Below the pieces are notes generated by a model. That model saw only the letters and a program-made list of their open reading frames with translations, was not told the DNA's origin and searched no databases. Shown one piece after another: positions 15,306 through 23,053 of a stretch of 35,580 nucleotides of DNA (the first letter of the stretch is position 1; each line of letters starts with the position of its first letter). The stretch spans positions 1-35,580 of the forward strand of contig CAZSYL010000038.1 of assembly GCA_964610745.1 (NCBI GenBank), read 5' to 3'. Both the position numbers and the translations under genes were made by a program. This DNA comes from SHLQ01 sp964610745. Its GTDB lineage: Bacteria; Actinomycetota; Acidimicrobiia; Acidimicrobiales; SHLQ01.

Positions 15306-15344
15306 GTGAACGCTTCTCTCTCCCGACCCACACGAGCCCGATGA
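15306..15344 (+). CDS. Possible 12-residue leader peptide coupled to hxlR
   Basis: GTG at 15306, seven bases after the -10 box, opens an ORF reading (M)NASLSRPTRAR and stopping at TGA 15342-15344. That stop overlaps the ATG of hxlR (ATGA at 15341-15344). The hxlR ATG has no Shine-Dalgarno, so re-initiation after this leaderless mini-ORF would explain its translation. The evidence is positional only; the peptide has no known homologue that I recognise, and a chance ORF is possible. Confidence 0.4.
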   Translation: MNASLSRPTRAR

Positions 15345-15817
15345 GCCACGTGGAATCTGTTGCTGAGCGTGAGGCTCTGGGCGTTCGAGCCGAGACGTAC
15401 GAGAACGATTCGATCACCATTGCCCTCGACGTGATCGGCGATAGATGGTCGCTTCTGGTCCTTCGAGGGGTGTTCCGAGGGCTTCACCGGTTCGGCGAGC
15501 TACGCGATGACCTCGGGATAGCGACAAATCTGCTGACCACGCGCCTCAAGAGGCTCGTCGACAACGACATCCTCGAGCGGGTTCAGTATCATTCCCGCCC
15601 GACACGATTTGAGTATCGACTGACCGAGGCAGGACGGGACCTCTCCCCCGTTCTGGTGTCGTTGATGCAATGGGGCGATCGCCACCGTAATGACGGACAC
15701 GAGCCAGTGGTGCTCTCTCACGTGTCGTGCGGACAGCCGATTCATAACGTCACCCAGTGCGCCTCCTGTCAGACCGAGGTGGCTCCGACCGAGATCACAC
15801 GATTGGTTGCAACGTGA
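15341..15817 (+). CDS. HxlR-family winged-helix transcriptional regulator
   Basis: A 158-residue DNA-binding protein. The HxlR core runs from about 20 to 115: SITIALDVIGDRWSLLVLR, then RFGELRDDLGIATNLLTTRLKRLVDNDILER (recognition helix in ATNLLTTRLKRL) and YRLTEAGRDLSPVLVSLMQWGD. The conserved Cys at the start of the domain, used by redox-sensing members, aligns with Asp23, so thiol sensing by that residue is unlikely. The C-terminal extension has SCG and CASC pairs, a likely zinc knuckle. ATG 15341 is chosen because the domain begins soon after and the ATG overlaps the upstream mini-ORF stop. The gene overlaps fbiC (GTGA) and likely controls it; a palindromic operator lies upstream. Confidence 0.88.
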   Translation: MSHVESVAEREALGVRAETYENDSITIALDVIGDRWSLLVLRGVFRGLHRFGELRDDLGIATNLLTTRLKRLVDNDILERVQYHSRPTRFEYRLTEAGRDLSPVLVSLMQWGDRHRNDGHEPVVLSHVSCGQPIHNVTQCASCQTEVAPTEITRLVAT

Positions 15818-18204
15818 ACACGACCGACCCTGGCCAACGCTTCCCCAAAGGACAAGAGCTCTTCAGCGAAGCTCGACGCATACGAGACGACGCAACCGGC
15901 ACGCGGATCACCTACTCGCCGAAGGTCTTCATTCCGCTCACCAAACTCTGTCGGGATAAGTGCGGCTACTGCACCTTCGCTGAACCACCTGCTCGAGTCG
16001 AATCGCCGTTTCTCTCGATCGCTGAAGTCCTACGAATCGCGAAACGAGGGGCCCGCGCTGGATGTCATGAGGCGCTATTTACCCTGGGCGAGCGTCCGGA
16101 GCTTCGGTATCGCGCAGCGGCGGATTGGCTCGCAGAACACGGCTATGAATCAACCGTGCATTACGTGCAGGAGGCAGCACGGGCGGTGCTGACAGAGACC
16201 GGTCTCCTTCCTCACGCGAACGCTGGAGCGCTACACGCCGATGAGCTCGCGCTCTTGCGGTCGGTGTCTCCATCCCAGGGAATGATGATCGAGAGCCTCC
16301 GCAGTGACCTCGCGTGCCACGACGGTGCGCCTGACAAGGACCCGGCTCGGCGTCTAGCCACACTAGAAGCGGCCGGTGAACTACAGATCCCGTTCACAAC
16401 GGGCATTCTCGTCGGCATTGGCGAGGACCGAGGCGACCGGATTGCAGCGCTTGAGGCAATCGCGGAGAGCCATCGTCGGCACGGTCACGTCCAGGAAGTG
16501 ATCGTCCAGAACTTTCTCCCAAAGACCGGCACCCGAATGCGCAATGACCCGTCCTGTCCCACGGATACTCACCTGGACGCGATCGCGCTGGCGCGGCTGA
16601 TTCTGCCACAGGATGTTCATGTGCAGGCCCCACCGAACCTCACCGAAGATGTCCGTGGGCTCATCGAGTCGGGCGTCGATGATCTCGGCGGTATCTCACC
16701 GCTCACGATCGACCACGTCAACCCGGAGCGTCCCTGGCCACAGCTCGACGCGTTGACTGCGGAACTTGCCATCGACGGTTTCACTCTCGCCCCCAGACTG
16801 ACCGCACACCCCGAATATGTTCTAGACCCGGACCGGTGGTTCGATGAGGACTTGCACTTCCCGATCATGGATCGTAGCGATGCCGAAGGTATGGGCCGAG
16901 ATGACCCTGGAGCGGTATTTCCGGAGCGAACAATGGAGAACGCGTCGGTAACCGACGGCGCGGAGGTTCTGCTCATCGGTGATCGGTCGACAGCCTGGTA
17001 TTCGGGTGCGGACACAGTGCCAATGATCTTGCTGCCAGCTGAGGGCGTCGCCACCGGGCACATACGAGAGGTCCTCGATGGAGTGGAGGCAGGGGAGGAG
17101 GTCGGCATCGAAGAGATTGAAGCTCTGTTCGGCGCTCGTGGCGCAGAGGTGGCCGCCGTCGCCGCGGTGGCTGATCGTTTACGAGCCGAGGTGAACAACG
17201 ATGTGGTCACCTACGTCGCTAACCGGAATATCAACTACACGAACGTGTGCACGTTCAAGTGTCAGTTCTGTGGCTTCTCAAAGGGCCCGTTGTCGTTAAA
17301 CCTTCGTGGAGCACCATATTTGCTCACCCTGGACGATATTGCCGCGCGTGTGGTCGAAGCGGGCGAGATGGGTGCGACGGAGGTCTGTCTCCAGGGAGGA
17401 ATCCATCCCGACTTCGACGGTGACTACTACATCGACGTCATCGACGCCGTGCATTCAGCTGCGCCCGACATCCATATTCATGGCTTTACCGCTCTTGAGG
17501 TGACAGAGGGAGCCAAGCGGCTCGATGAACCATTAGAGAACTACCTCGCTCGTCTGCGAGACGCGGGACTTAAGTCATTGCCCGGCACAGCCGCGGAGAT
17601 TCTCGACGACGACATCCGCGAAATCCTGTGCCCGGACAAAGTGAACACCGAGGAGTGGCTCGAGGCTCATCGCCTCGCACATGGGGTTGGGTTGTCCTCG
17701 AACGTCACCATCATGTTCGGGGCGGTGGAGCAACCACTCCACTGGGCCAAACACATCGTTGCTACTCGCTCACTTCAGAAGGAGACGGGCGGCTTCACCG
17801 AGTTTGTCACGCTGCCCTTCGTGCATATGGCGTCCCCGATCTACCTCCGTCGTCGATCTCGGCGTGGCCCAACGTTTCGCGAGACCCTCCTTATGCATTC
17901 GGTTGCCCGGATTGCATACCACGGTTGGATTGACAACATTCAGGCCTCTTGGCCAAAGATTGGCCTCGAAGGTGTCACCCAGTTGCTGTACGCGGGCGTC
18001 AACGACCTGGGCGGAACGCTGATAGATGAAAACATCAGCCGGGCCGCAGGGGCATCTCATGGCACTGCTCACACACCGGAAGACTTCGCTGCGGCGATTA
18101 CACCGCTTGGGCGAACCCTTCGCCAGCGAAACACGCGTTATGAACTCGTGGATAACCCCGATGGCGCAGTCACCTCCGCTGAAGGCGAATTGGCAATACG
18201 CTGA
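15814..18204 (+). CDS. fbiC: FO synthase, fused CofG-CofH (7,8-didemethyl-8-hydroxy-5-deazariboflavin synthase)
   Basis: A 796-residue double radical-SAM enzyme that makes FO, the deazaflavin chromophore of coenzyme F420, from tyrosine and a ribityl-diaminouracil. The N-terminal CofG-like half has the cluster motif CRDKCGYC (C46, C50, C53) followed by TFAEPP; the C-terminal CofH-like half has CTFKCQFC (C479, C483, C486) followed by GFSKG. Further family segments are SPSQGMMIESL and LQGGIHPDFDGDYYIDV. The length is close to mycobacterial FbiC. The start is GTG at 15814, overlapping the hxlR stop. It supplies the cofactor used by LLM oxidoreductases such as the upstream gene. Its end overlaps the next gene by 44 bases. 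Confidence 0.95.
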   Translation: MNTTDPGQRFPKGQELFSEARRIRDDATGTRITYSPKVFIPLTKLCRDKCGYCTFAEPPARVESPFLSIAEVLRIAKRGARAGCHEALFTLGERPELRYRAAADWLAEHGYESTVHYVQEAARAVLTETGLLPHANAGALHADELALLRSVSPSQGMMIESLRSDLACHDGAPDKDPARRLATLEAAGELQIPFTTGILVGIGEDRGDRIAALEAIAESHRRHGHVQEVIVQNFLPKTGTRMRNDPSCPTDTHLDAIALARLILPQDVHVQAPPNLTEDVRGLIESGVDDLGGISPLTIDHVNPERPWPQLDALTAELAIDGFTLAPRLTAHPEYVLDPDRWFDEDLHFPIMDRSDAEGMGRDDPGAVFPERTMENASVTDGAEVLLIGDRSTAWYSGADTVPMILLPAEGVATGHIREVLDGVEAGEEVGIEEIEALFGARGAEVAAVAAVADRLRAEVNNDVVTYVANRNINYTNVCTFKCQFCGFSKGPLSLNLRGAPYLLTLDDIAARVVEAGEMGATEVCLQGGIHPDFDGDYYIDVIDAVHSAAPDIHIHGFTALEVTEGAKRLDEPLENYLARLRDAGLKSLPGTAAEILDDDIREILCPDKVNTEEWLEAHRLAHGVGLSSNVTIMFGAVEQPLHWAKHIVATRSLQKETGGFTEFVTLPFVHMASPIYLRRRSRRGPTFRETLLMHSVARIAYHGWIDNIQASWPKIGLEGVTQLLYAGVNDLGGTLIDENISRAAGASHGTAHTPEDFAAAITPLGRTLRQRNTRYELVDNPDGAVTSAEGELAIR

Positions 18205-19249
18205 GGGAGTGACTTCCCTACCCCGATACCGAACCGGCAAAGACCCACTCGATGATGCGATCATGGCGTTGATCGAGCAGGCGCGGCTGACGAACGACAC
18301 CGACCTCACTTTCGAGATGATCGTGAGTGCCCTGCGGATGGGTCTCGAGCATGTCGATCGCGGTGACATGAAGTTGGTGAACAACTCGCTCAAAGAGCTT
18401 CGTTATTCGTTTCACGTGTTCGAAACGTACCGAAGCGTGCTCAAGTGCACGATCTTTGGATCCGCCCGTACCAAGGAGGACGAACCCGAGTACGAAAGTG
18501 CGCGTCAGCTCGGTGCCGCAATGGCTGAACGTGAATGGATGGTCATGACCGGCGCAGGGCCGGGCATCATGGCAGCTGGCTTGGAAGGCGCTGGTACCGA
18601 GAACTCCTTTGGTATCAACATCGTGCTTCCGTTCGAGGCCTCGGCGAATCGGTTCATTGCCGACGATCCAAAACTCATCAACTTCCGCTACTTCTTCACC
18701 CGCAAGCTGACGTTTATGAAGGAGTCTTCTGCCTTTGCGAGCCTGCCGGGTGGCTTTGGCACCATGGACGAGGCGTTCGAGTTGCTTACCTTGATGCAGA
18801 CGGGCAAGTCCGAGATTGTTCCGCTCGTCCTTCTGGATCCAAAGGGCTCGACGTACTGGGAACGTTGGCGTGACTTCGTTACCAAGGAGCTCCTCGACGC
18901 CAACCTGATCTCTCCCGCGGACATGGACCTTTTCTTGATCACTGACGATGTTCAGGAGGCTGCTGATGAGATGACGCACTTCTATTCGACGTACCACAGC
19001 TCTCGCGCTGTTGGTCAGCGATTGGTACTGCGGCTGAAGCGGGCTGTGTCAGATGAAGAGCTCACCGAACTGAACGGTCAGTTCAGCGACATCATCGAGT
19101 CGGGTGCCATCGAGCGGATAAGCGCTACCGATGCAGAGGTCCGAGACGGGGACTATCCGGGCCTCGACCGTATTGCCTTCCACTTCAACCGCCACGGGTA
19201 CGCCCGGTTGCGTGTTTTGATCAACACGCTGAACAACGTTGCGGGTTAG
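18161..19249 (+). CDS. LOG-family Rossmann-fold protein (TIGR00730-like)
   Basis: A 362-residue protein with the LOG signature PGGFGTMDE at 196-204, preceded by an FFTRKLTFMKESSAFASL strand-helix and by GSARTKEDEPEYESARQLG and VMTGAGPGIMAAGLEGAG, the nucleotide-binding loops. Family members include cytokinin-activating nucleoside 5'-monophosphate phosphoribohydrolases and nucleotide hydrolases. This one is about twice the usual length: an extra helical N-terminal segment of about 90 residues and a C-terminal segment of about 100 residues flank the core, as in a larger actinobacterial subgroup of unknown substrate. ATG 18161 overlaps fbiC by 44 bases; GTG 18209 is an alternative start. It converges on the next gene with only 18 bases between them. 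Confidence 0.85.
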   Translation: MAQSPPLKANWQYAEGVTSLPRYRTGKDPLDDAIMALIEQARLTNDTDLTFEMIVSALRMGLEHVDRGDMKLVNNSLKELRYSFHVFETYRSVLKCTIFGSARTKEDEPEYESARQLGAAMAEREWMVMTGAGPGIMAAGLEGAGTENSFGINIVLPFEASANRFIADDPKLINFRYFFTRKLTFMKESSAFASLPGGFGTMDEAFELLTLMQTGKSEIVPLVLLDPKGSTYWERWRDFVTKELLDANLISPADMDLFLITDDVQEAADEMTHFYSTYHSSRAVGQRLVLRLKRAVSDEELTELNGQFSDIIESGAIERISATDAEVRDGDYPGLDRIAFHFNRHGYARLRVLINTLNNVAG

Positions 19250-19267
19250 CAGATTCAGCGAGGCGAA

Positions 19268-19468
19268 CTACCAGGGTGAGGCGGGCTCATCGCGTAGCAG
19301 GTGGGCTGCCTTCTCGACCGCTCGCCGGGCCTTTCCGATGCGCTTCTGTTCGTCATCGTAGGTGTTCCCGTCCTCCTCGATCGAACGTCTGAGCTGGTCC
19401 ATGCCACGTTCGGCGAGCTCTTCGGCGATCGATTCGAGACGGGCAACAATATCTTCGTACTCTTCCAT
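19268..19468 (-). CDS. Small helical charged protein, function unknown
   Basis: A 66-residue protein, about one third charged, predicted to be a helical hairpin (EEYEDIVARLESIAEELAERG, then DEQKRIGKARRAVEKAAHLL). I do not recognise a family. The ATG at 19468 lies eight bases after a TACATT box on the minus strand, giving a nearly leaderless transcript. It is divergent from the Cys-rich gene at 19519. Confidence 0.65.
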   Translation of the reverse strand: MEEYEDIVARLESIAEELAERGMDQLRRSIEEDGNTYDDEQKRIGKARRAVEKAAHLLRDEPASPW

Positions 19469-19476
19469 CGGTGGAC

Positions 19477-19482
19477 AATGTA
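19477..19482 (-). promoter_or_regulatory. Possible -10 box (TACATT) for the 66-residue protein
   Basis: TACATT on the minus strand ends eight bases before ATG 19468. On the plus strand, a TAGCGT box at 19481-19486 overlaps it and could serve the divergent Cys-rich gene with a leader of about 25 bases. Confidence 0.3.
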
Positions 19483-19518
19483 GCGTTCACTACTGACACA
19501 CACGGAACATGCACCAAT

Positions 19519-20310
19519 ATGACTGAGGACGCAGCGACATCGAAGGTGAAGAAGGCCCGCGAATGGGTCTCCTTCGTCGATCGCAAAGACGAAACTTGGG
19601 TGTTCGACCTCACCTATTTCCGATCGAACTGGCAGTGCATATACGGCCAGGGCTGTGCCGGGATCGAAGAAGAACCAAACGTCGAGGCCCAGCGCGGGTG
19701 CTGTAGCTATGGTGCCCACTTCGTCGACGATGAAGATCTGTCGAGAGTCATGGATATCGCTGCGGCGCTACCGCCCGAACTCTGGCAGTACCACGCTGAA
19801 CGTCCATCTCAGAGCGGTTCGCGCGCTGAAGACTTTGACCGGTTGGTCGACGCTCTCACCACCGTCGATGAGGACGGGGATCGCATCACCCGCGTGATCG
19901 ATGGAGCATGCATCTTCCAGAACCGGCCAGGATCGCCCACCGGTCCGGGTTGTGCACTGCACATGGCGGCGGTGGCGAGTGAGATCGAGCCGCTCGCGTG
20001 GAAGCCCGAGGTCTGCTGGCAGCTGCCGATTCGCGTGGAACATCATCTCGACGACCACGACCGTTCAACCCACTTCGTTCGACAATGGACTCGCGCTGAT
20101 TGGGGCGAGGCGGGTGAGGATCTCGGTTGGTGGTGTTCTGAAGCTAGTGAAGCGTATTCGGGCACCGAGAACGTGGCGAACTACCTGCGCGCCGAAGTTG
20201 CCGCGCTTGCAGGATCTGACGTGGCCGATGCACTCATCGACTACATCGATGGTGTCGCCACGGTGTCAGAGTTGCCCTCTGTCCCGGTCGCGAATCCGAC
20301 CCGCCGCTGA
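19519..20310 (+). CDS. Cysteine-rich protein, possible metal-binding, function unknown
   Basis: A 263-residue soluble protein with seven cysteines in the first two thirds: C40, C46, C61, C62, C131, C145 and C166. The spacing (WQCIYGQGC, then RGCCSYGAHF, DGACIFQNR, GPGCALHMA, KPEVCWQLP) is reminiscent of YkgJ/DUF3109-type Fe- or Zn-chelating proteins, where a CC pair plus scattered cysteines binds a cluster or metal. I cannot confirm the family. ATG 19519 is preferred over an in-frame GTG at 19471 because the latter would leave two bases to the divergent gene and no promoter. A weak Shine-Dalgarno (GGAA) lies about eleven bases upstream. The end is seven bases from the convergent gene. Confidence 0.75.
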   Translation: MTEDAATSKVKKAREWVSFVDRKDETWVFDLTYFRSNWQCIYGQGCAGIEEEPNVEAQRGCCSYGAHFVDDEDLSRVMDIAAALPPELWQYHAERPSQSGSRAEDFDRLVDALTTVDEDGDRITRVIDGACIFQNRPGSPTGPGCALHMAAVASEIEPLAWKPEVCWQLPIRVEHHLDDHDRSTHFVRQWTRADWGEAGEDLGWWCSEASEAYSGTENVANYLRAEVAALAGSDVADALIDYIDGVATVSELPSVPVANPTRR

Positions 20311-20317
20311 CTGCGAC

Positions 20318-20545
20318 CTACTCGGACTCGTCGGCGTCGGCAGTCCCGGCATTCTCTGACTCATCGGCGGAGAGCTCACTCTTTGAGTCCCACTCCTCGG
20401 CAAGGTCAGCCCAGGCATCGTGTTCAGGCTTGTGTTCGCCTTCGTCTGCGTCCGAAATATCATCGAACAGATCGTTGAGATCCACCTCTTGTGAGCGCTT
20501 CAGCGCTCGGGCTTCTTCGAAACGGCGATGGCGACCCTTTTTCAC
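20318..20545 (-). CDS. Small acidic protein with basic N-terminus, function unknown
   Basis: A 75-residue protein. The first 20 residues are basic (KKGRHRRFEEARALKR), the rest is very acidic and rich in Asp, Glu and Ser, probably disordered. The start is GTG at 20545, decided by a strong Shine-Dalgarno (GGGAGGA) six bases upstream; a longer in-frame reading would include that site. A charge-segregated protein of this size may bind a basic partner or nucleic acid, but nothing in the sequence shows which. It ends seven bases from the convergent Cys-rich gene. Confidence 0.65.
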   Translation of the reverse strand: MKKGRHRRFEEARALKRSQEVDLNDLFDDISDADEGEHKPEHDAWADLAEEWDSKSELSADESENAGTADADESE

Positions 20546-20582
20546 CGCAGGTCCTCCCGGGAGACAACAATGACCCCCCACC

Positions 20583-20612
20583 TTAGCGGTAGCGCCACTT
20601 CGGCACGTACAT
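20583..20612 (-). CDS. Possible 9-residue ORF (MYVPKWRYR) with strong ribosome binding site
   Basis: ATG at 20612 to TAA at 20583 encodes MYVPKWRYR, a basic aromatic peptide. A strong Shine-Dalgarno, GAGGAGG, lies about seven bases upstream. It sits 37 bases before the GTG of the 75-residue gene, so it could be a leader peptide controlling that gene or a tiny independent product. A ribosome site this good is unusual in a short intergenic region, but a chance occurrence cannot be excluded. Confidence 0.4.
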   Translation of the reverse strand: MYVPKWRYR

Positions 20613-20704
20613 CGATCGGCCCTCCTCGGGGAAAATCAGTGATTCTCCGTAAGCCAATTGGTCACTGCCGGGATCTGACAAAGTTGGGTGAATGAACGAA
20701 TTGG

Positions 20705-21928
20705 CTAGGAGTTGGGCGTGTCGGCGGAGCGAATAGGCACCCGAACCCGAGAGCGCTCCTCGAGCACCAGGCCCCCGTCACCATCAAACGCGAGTGCTGC
20801 GTCCCCGCTCATAAGGTTTCGAATGGGCTCTCCGGCGAGTTCTGCTCGCCAGCCGGTGTTCAGACGCGCATCCTCGTCACCGCGAACGAGCGCCTCGATA
20901 TCGGAGCGTGTGCCCAACAGGGTCGAATCAAGTTCAAGTTCTCGTGAAATCTGTGCGATCCACGCAGCGACGAGTGCCACACCTGGGCGAAGGTCCGGGC
21001 GGGGTTCATTTCTCGATCGCCGTTGTTGGGGCAACGGCGGCAGTTTTTGACCTTCTTCGACGAGCCGGAGAATCGTCTCACCACCATCGCTACGTGCCAA
21101 ACGGTCATCTACACCGCGGACCTGACGTAGCTGTTCTGCAGTCTTTGGTCGCCGCTGGGCAATACCGACCAACGCCAGGTCGGACAAGATGAATCGGACT
21201 GGTTGATCGAGGTCTGCAGCTCGAGTCTCGCGCCACGCCGCAAGTGCACGGGCTGCGCCGAGCGACGGGCCCTTGAGCTGGCGCACTGCCTTTATGCGTC
21301 GCCACGCATCGTCAGGGTCGCGTTGGCCGCGAGGGGTTGTGCGAACCTGTTCGCACTCATCCATTGCCCACTGAAGTCGCCCTCGAGCGGTCAGCTCTTC
21401 GACGAGCCGATCGCGAAGCTCGAGTAGGTGCAGGACGTCACTGGCTGCGTAATCGAGCTGCTCGGCGCTGAGCGGACGCGCAAGCCAGTCGGTCAGGCGC
21501 GACGTCTTCGGCAACGAAATGTGAAGGACGCGATCGTGAAGCGCTGCCAGCGAGGGCGTGGACATCCCGGTAAAGCCTGCTGCGAGTTGGGTATCGAAGA
21601 TCTCGCGTGGAACAACTCCTGCCCAGTGTTGGAAGACCTCAAGGTCCTGGCTCGCAGCATGAACCACGGCGACGCCATCGGAGAGGAGAAGATCTGCCAG
21701 AGGTTCGGGATCGACGGCGAGGGGGTCGATCAGCGCAATCTCGCTGCCGTTGTTGATCTGGATCAGTGCCACACGAGGGAAGTACGAACGCTCTCGGTGG
21801 AACTCGGTGTCGATTGCGTAGTCCTTGCCTCGCGTACGGTCGACGAAAGCCTGGAACTCTTCGGTGCTTTCGATCACCTCACCAAATTGTTGCAGCGCTT
21901 CGGTGCGCTCCTTAGGGTCGGACTCCAC
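20705..21928 (-). CDS. rnd: Ribonuclease D
   Basis: A 407-residue 3'-5' exoribonuclease for tRNA and other RNA end trimming. The DEDDy catalytic residues are visible: D40 and E42 in YAIDTEFHRER, D95 in HAASQDLEVF, and Y160 and D164 in YAASDVLHLLELRD. Residues about 205-290 fit the HRDC domain (AWRRIKAVRQLKGPSLGAAR, then LAAWRETRAADLDQP) and a second HRDC-like helical region follows. The start is GTG at 21928, six bases after a TACGCT box, so it is probably a leaderless transcript separate from mobA. The C-terminal 60 residues are not family-typical. Confidence 0.93.
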   Translation of the reverse strand: MESDPKERTEALQQFGEVIESTEEFQAFVDRTRGKDYAIDTEFHRERSYFPRVALIQINNGSEIALIDPLAVDPEPLADLLLSDGVAVVHAASQDLEVFQHWAGVVPREIFDTQLAAGFTGMSTPSLAALHDRVLHISLPKTSRLTDWLARPLSAEQLDYAASDVLHLLELRDRLVEELTARGRLQWAMDECEQVRTTPRGQRDPDDAWRRIKAVRQLKGPSLGAARALAAWRETRAADLDQPVRFILSDLALVGIAQRRPKTAEQLRQVRGVDDRLARSDGGETILRLVEEGQKLPPLPQQRRSRNEPRPDLRPGVALVAAWIAQISRELELDSTLLGTRSDIEALVRGDEDARLNTGWRAELAGEPIRNLMSGDAALAFDGDGGLVLEERSRVRVPIRSADTPNS

Positions 21929-21934
21929 TCTCGC

Positions 21935-21940
21935 AGCGTA
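21935..21940 (-). promoter_or_regulatory. Probable -10 box (TACGCT) for rnd
   Basis: TACGCT on the minus strand is followed by six bases and the GTG at 21928. The arrangement is leaderless and there is no Shine-Dalgarno. Confidence 0.45.
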
Positions 21941-21947
21941 GCCTTCG

Positions 21948-21965
21948 GCGGGCCATAGGCCCCGC
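21948..21965 (-). terminator. Possible hairpin between mobA and rnd
   Basis: GCGGGCC and GGCCCCGC pair (one bulged C) around a three-base loop. It lies downstream of the mobA stop and just before the rnd -10 box. There is no U tract, so terminator function is tentative. Confidence 0.35.
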
Positions 21966-22021
21966 TTTGTCGAAAAACGATCGCTTCGAGCCGAGGCGGC
22001 CGAAGTGGGCCCAAGACGCCG

Positions 22022-22618
22022 TCACAGGGGTGTTTCGAGCGCCGCCACGTCCTCTGGAAAATCAACATCGCCAAAGAACGCTGTGTCGGCAGAGACGACG
22101 GCGCATTCACGCAATCCTGAGAAGCCACGTTGTAGCGACCGTACGCCGGCTGCGTGAGAAGCCACCAGCTTGGGAATGATTCTGCTGGCGAGCATCAACC
22201 CATGCCATTGTCGGTGTCCCTTCACCAGCGGTACGGCCAGATCGGCGTCGGTGGAACGGCGAGCAGACATCAATCTATCCACGTCCTGAGACCGCAACTG
22301 GGCCAGATCACAGGAAACGATCAGAGCCTCATCGCCAGTCGCGTGACCAAGCGCGTGGACCGCGGCGCCGAAAGGCCCAGGATCATTGGTCGGGTCGCTG
22401 ATGTGAGCTACTTCTGGGATGTTTTCCAGAAGGTCGAGGACGCGGCGGTTCCCTCCGACGACTTGAACCGGACCGAGGTGGCGCGTCGCCGAGACGACCC
22501 GGGACAGTAGAGGGATTCCTCCAATGAGCATGGAGGCCTTGTCCTCACCCATCCGACGGCTCTTTCCACCAGCGAGAATGAAGACATCTACCGGGGTCGA
22601 ATTCACCGCGGTGTGCAC
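22022..22618 (-). CDS. mobA: Molybdenum cofactor guanylyltransferase (MobA family)
   Basis: A 198-residue nucleotidyltransferase that transfers GMP to molybdopterin. The diagnostic nucleotide loop ILAGGKSRRMGEDKA is at about 14-28, followed by VQVVGGNRRVL, then DPGPFGAAVHAL and ALIVSCDLAQLRSQDV (the metal-binding D of the CD pair), and a C-terminal FFGDVDFPEDVAAL, the family's NxNTPED-like ending. Other small NTP transferases share this fold, so substrate assignment is by motif only. The start is GTG at 22618, three bases after the DUF3151 stop; a GTG four codons further in (NSTPVDVF) is an alternative. No other molybdopterin gene is nearby. Confidence 0.88.
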   Translation of the reverse strand: MHTAVNSTPVDVFILAGGKSRRMGEDKASMLIGGIPLLSRVVSATRHLGPVQVVGGNRRVLDLLENIPEVAHISDPTNDPGPFGAAVHALGHATGDEALIVSCDLAQLRSQDVDRLMSARRSTDADLAVPLVKGHRQWHGLMLASRIIPKLVASHAAGVRSLQRGFSGLRECAVVSADTAFFGDVDFPEDVAALETPL

Positions 22619-22621
22619 CGG

Positions 22622-23053
22622 CTAGTTCGATGCAGACCAGGCGGGGTCGAGCTGGCGAATAAACAACTCGCAGCGCTCTGCTTCGTCATCTTCGCCTATC
22701 TCGGTTGCGCATCGTTGAAGACCGGCCAAACAGCGAAGGAACGCGCGGTTCGACTCATGTTCCCACTTCACATAGCCGCTCCCCCGCCAGCCGTTCTGGC
22801 GCAGGGTGTCTAGCCCACGGTGGTAGCCAATTCGGTAGTACGCGTAGGACTCGAGGGTGTCTCGTCCTGCGTCACCTAGGGCCGCCCATGCATCGAGGGA
22901 GCGTGGCGCGTTCGCCGCGACTTCTGCCAGAGCATCTCGGGCTGATGGACCGGTTCCTGCGGCTTCGATCTGCTCGAGGATTGACGCGTCGGCGTCGGGC
23001 AGCACCGTCTCTGGAATACCCTTTCCACCAAACGACACGCTGTGCGAGCTCAT
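22622..23053 (-). CDS. DUF3151 family protein
   Basis: A 143-residue actinobacterial protein. The DUF3151 hallmark is clear at about 89-125: YAYYRIGYHRGLDTLRQNGW, then RGSGYVKWEHESNRAFLRCL. The N-terminal part has the family's LPDADASILEQI and RSLDAWAALGDAG segments. The function is unknown; the family is repeatedly found beside central-carbon genes in actinobacteria (from memory). The ATG at 23053 overlaps the pyk stop, so translation is coupled to pyruvate kinase, and mobA follows three bases after the stop. Confidence 0.9.
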   Translation of the reverse strand: MSSHSVSFGGKGIPETVLPDADASILEQIEAAGTGPSARDALAEVAANAPRSLDAWAALGDAGRDTLESYAYYRIGYHRGLDTLRQNGWRGSGYVKWEHESNRAFLRCLAGLQRCATEIGEDDEAERCELFIRQLDPAWSASN

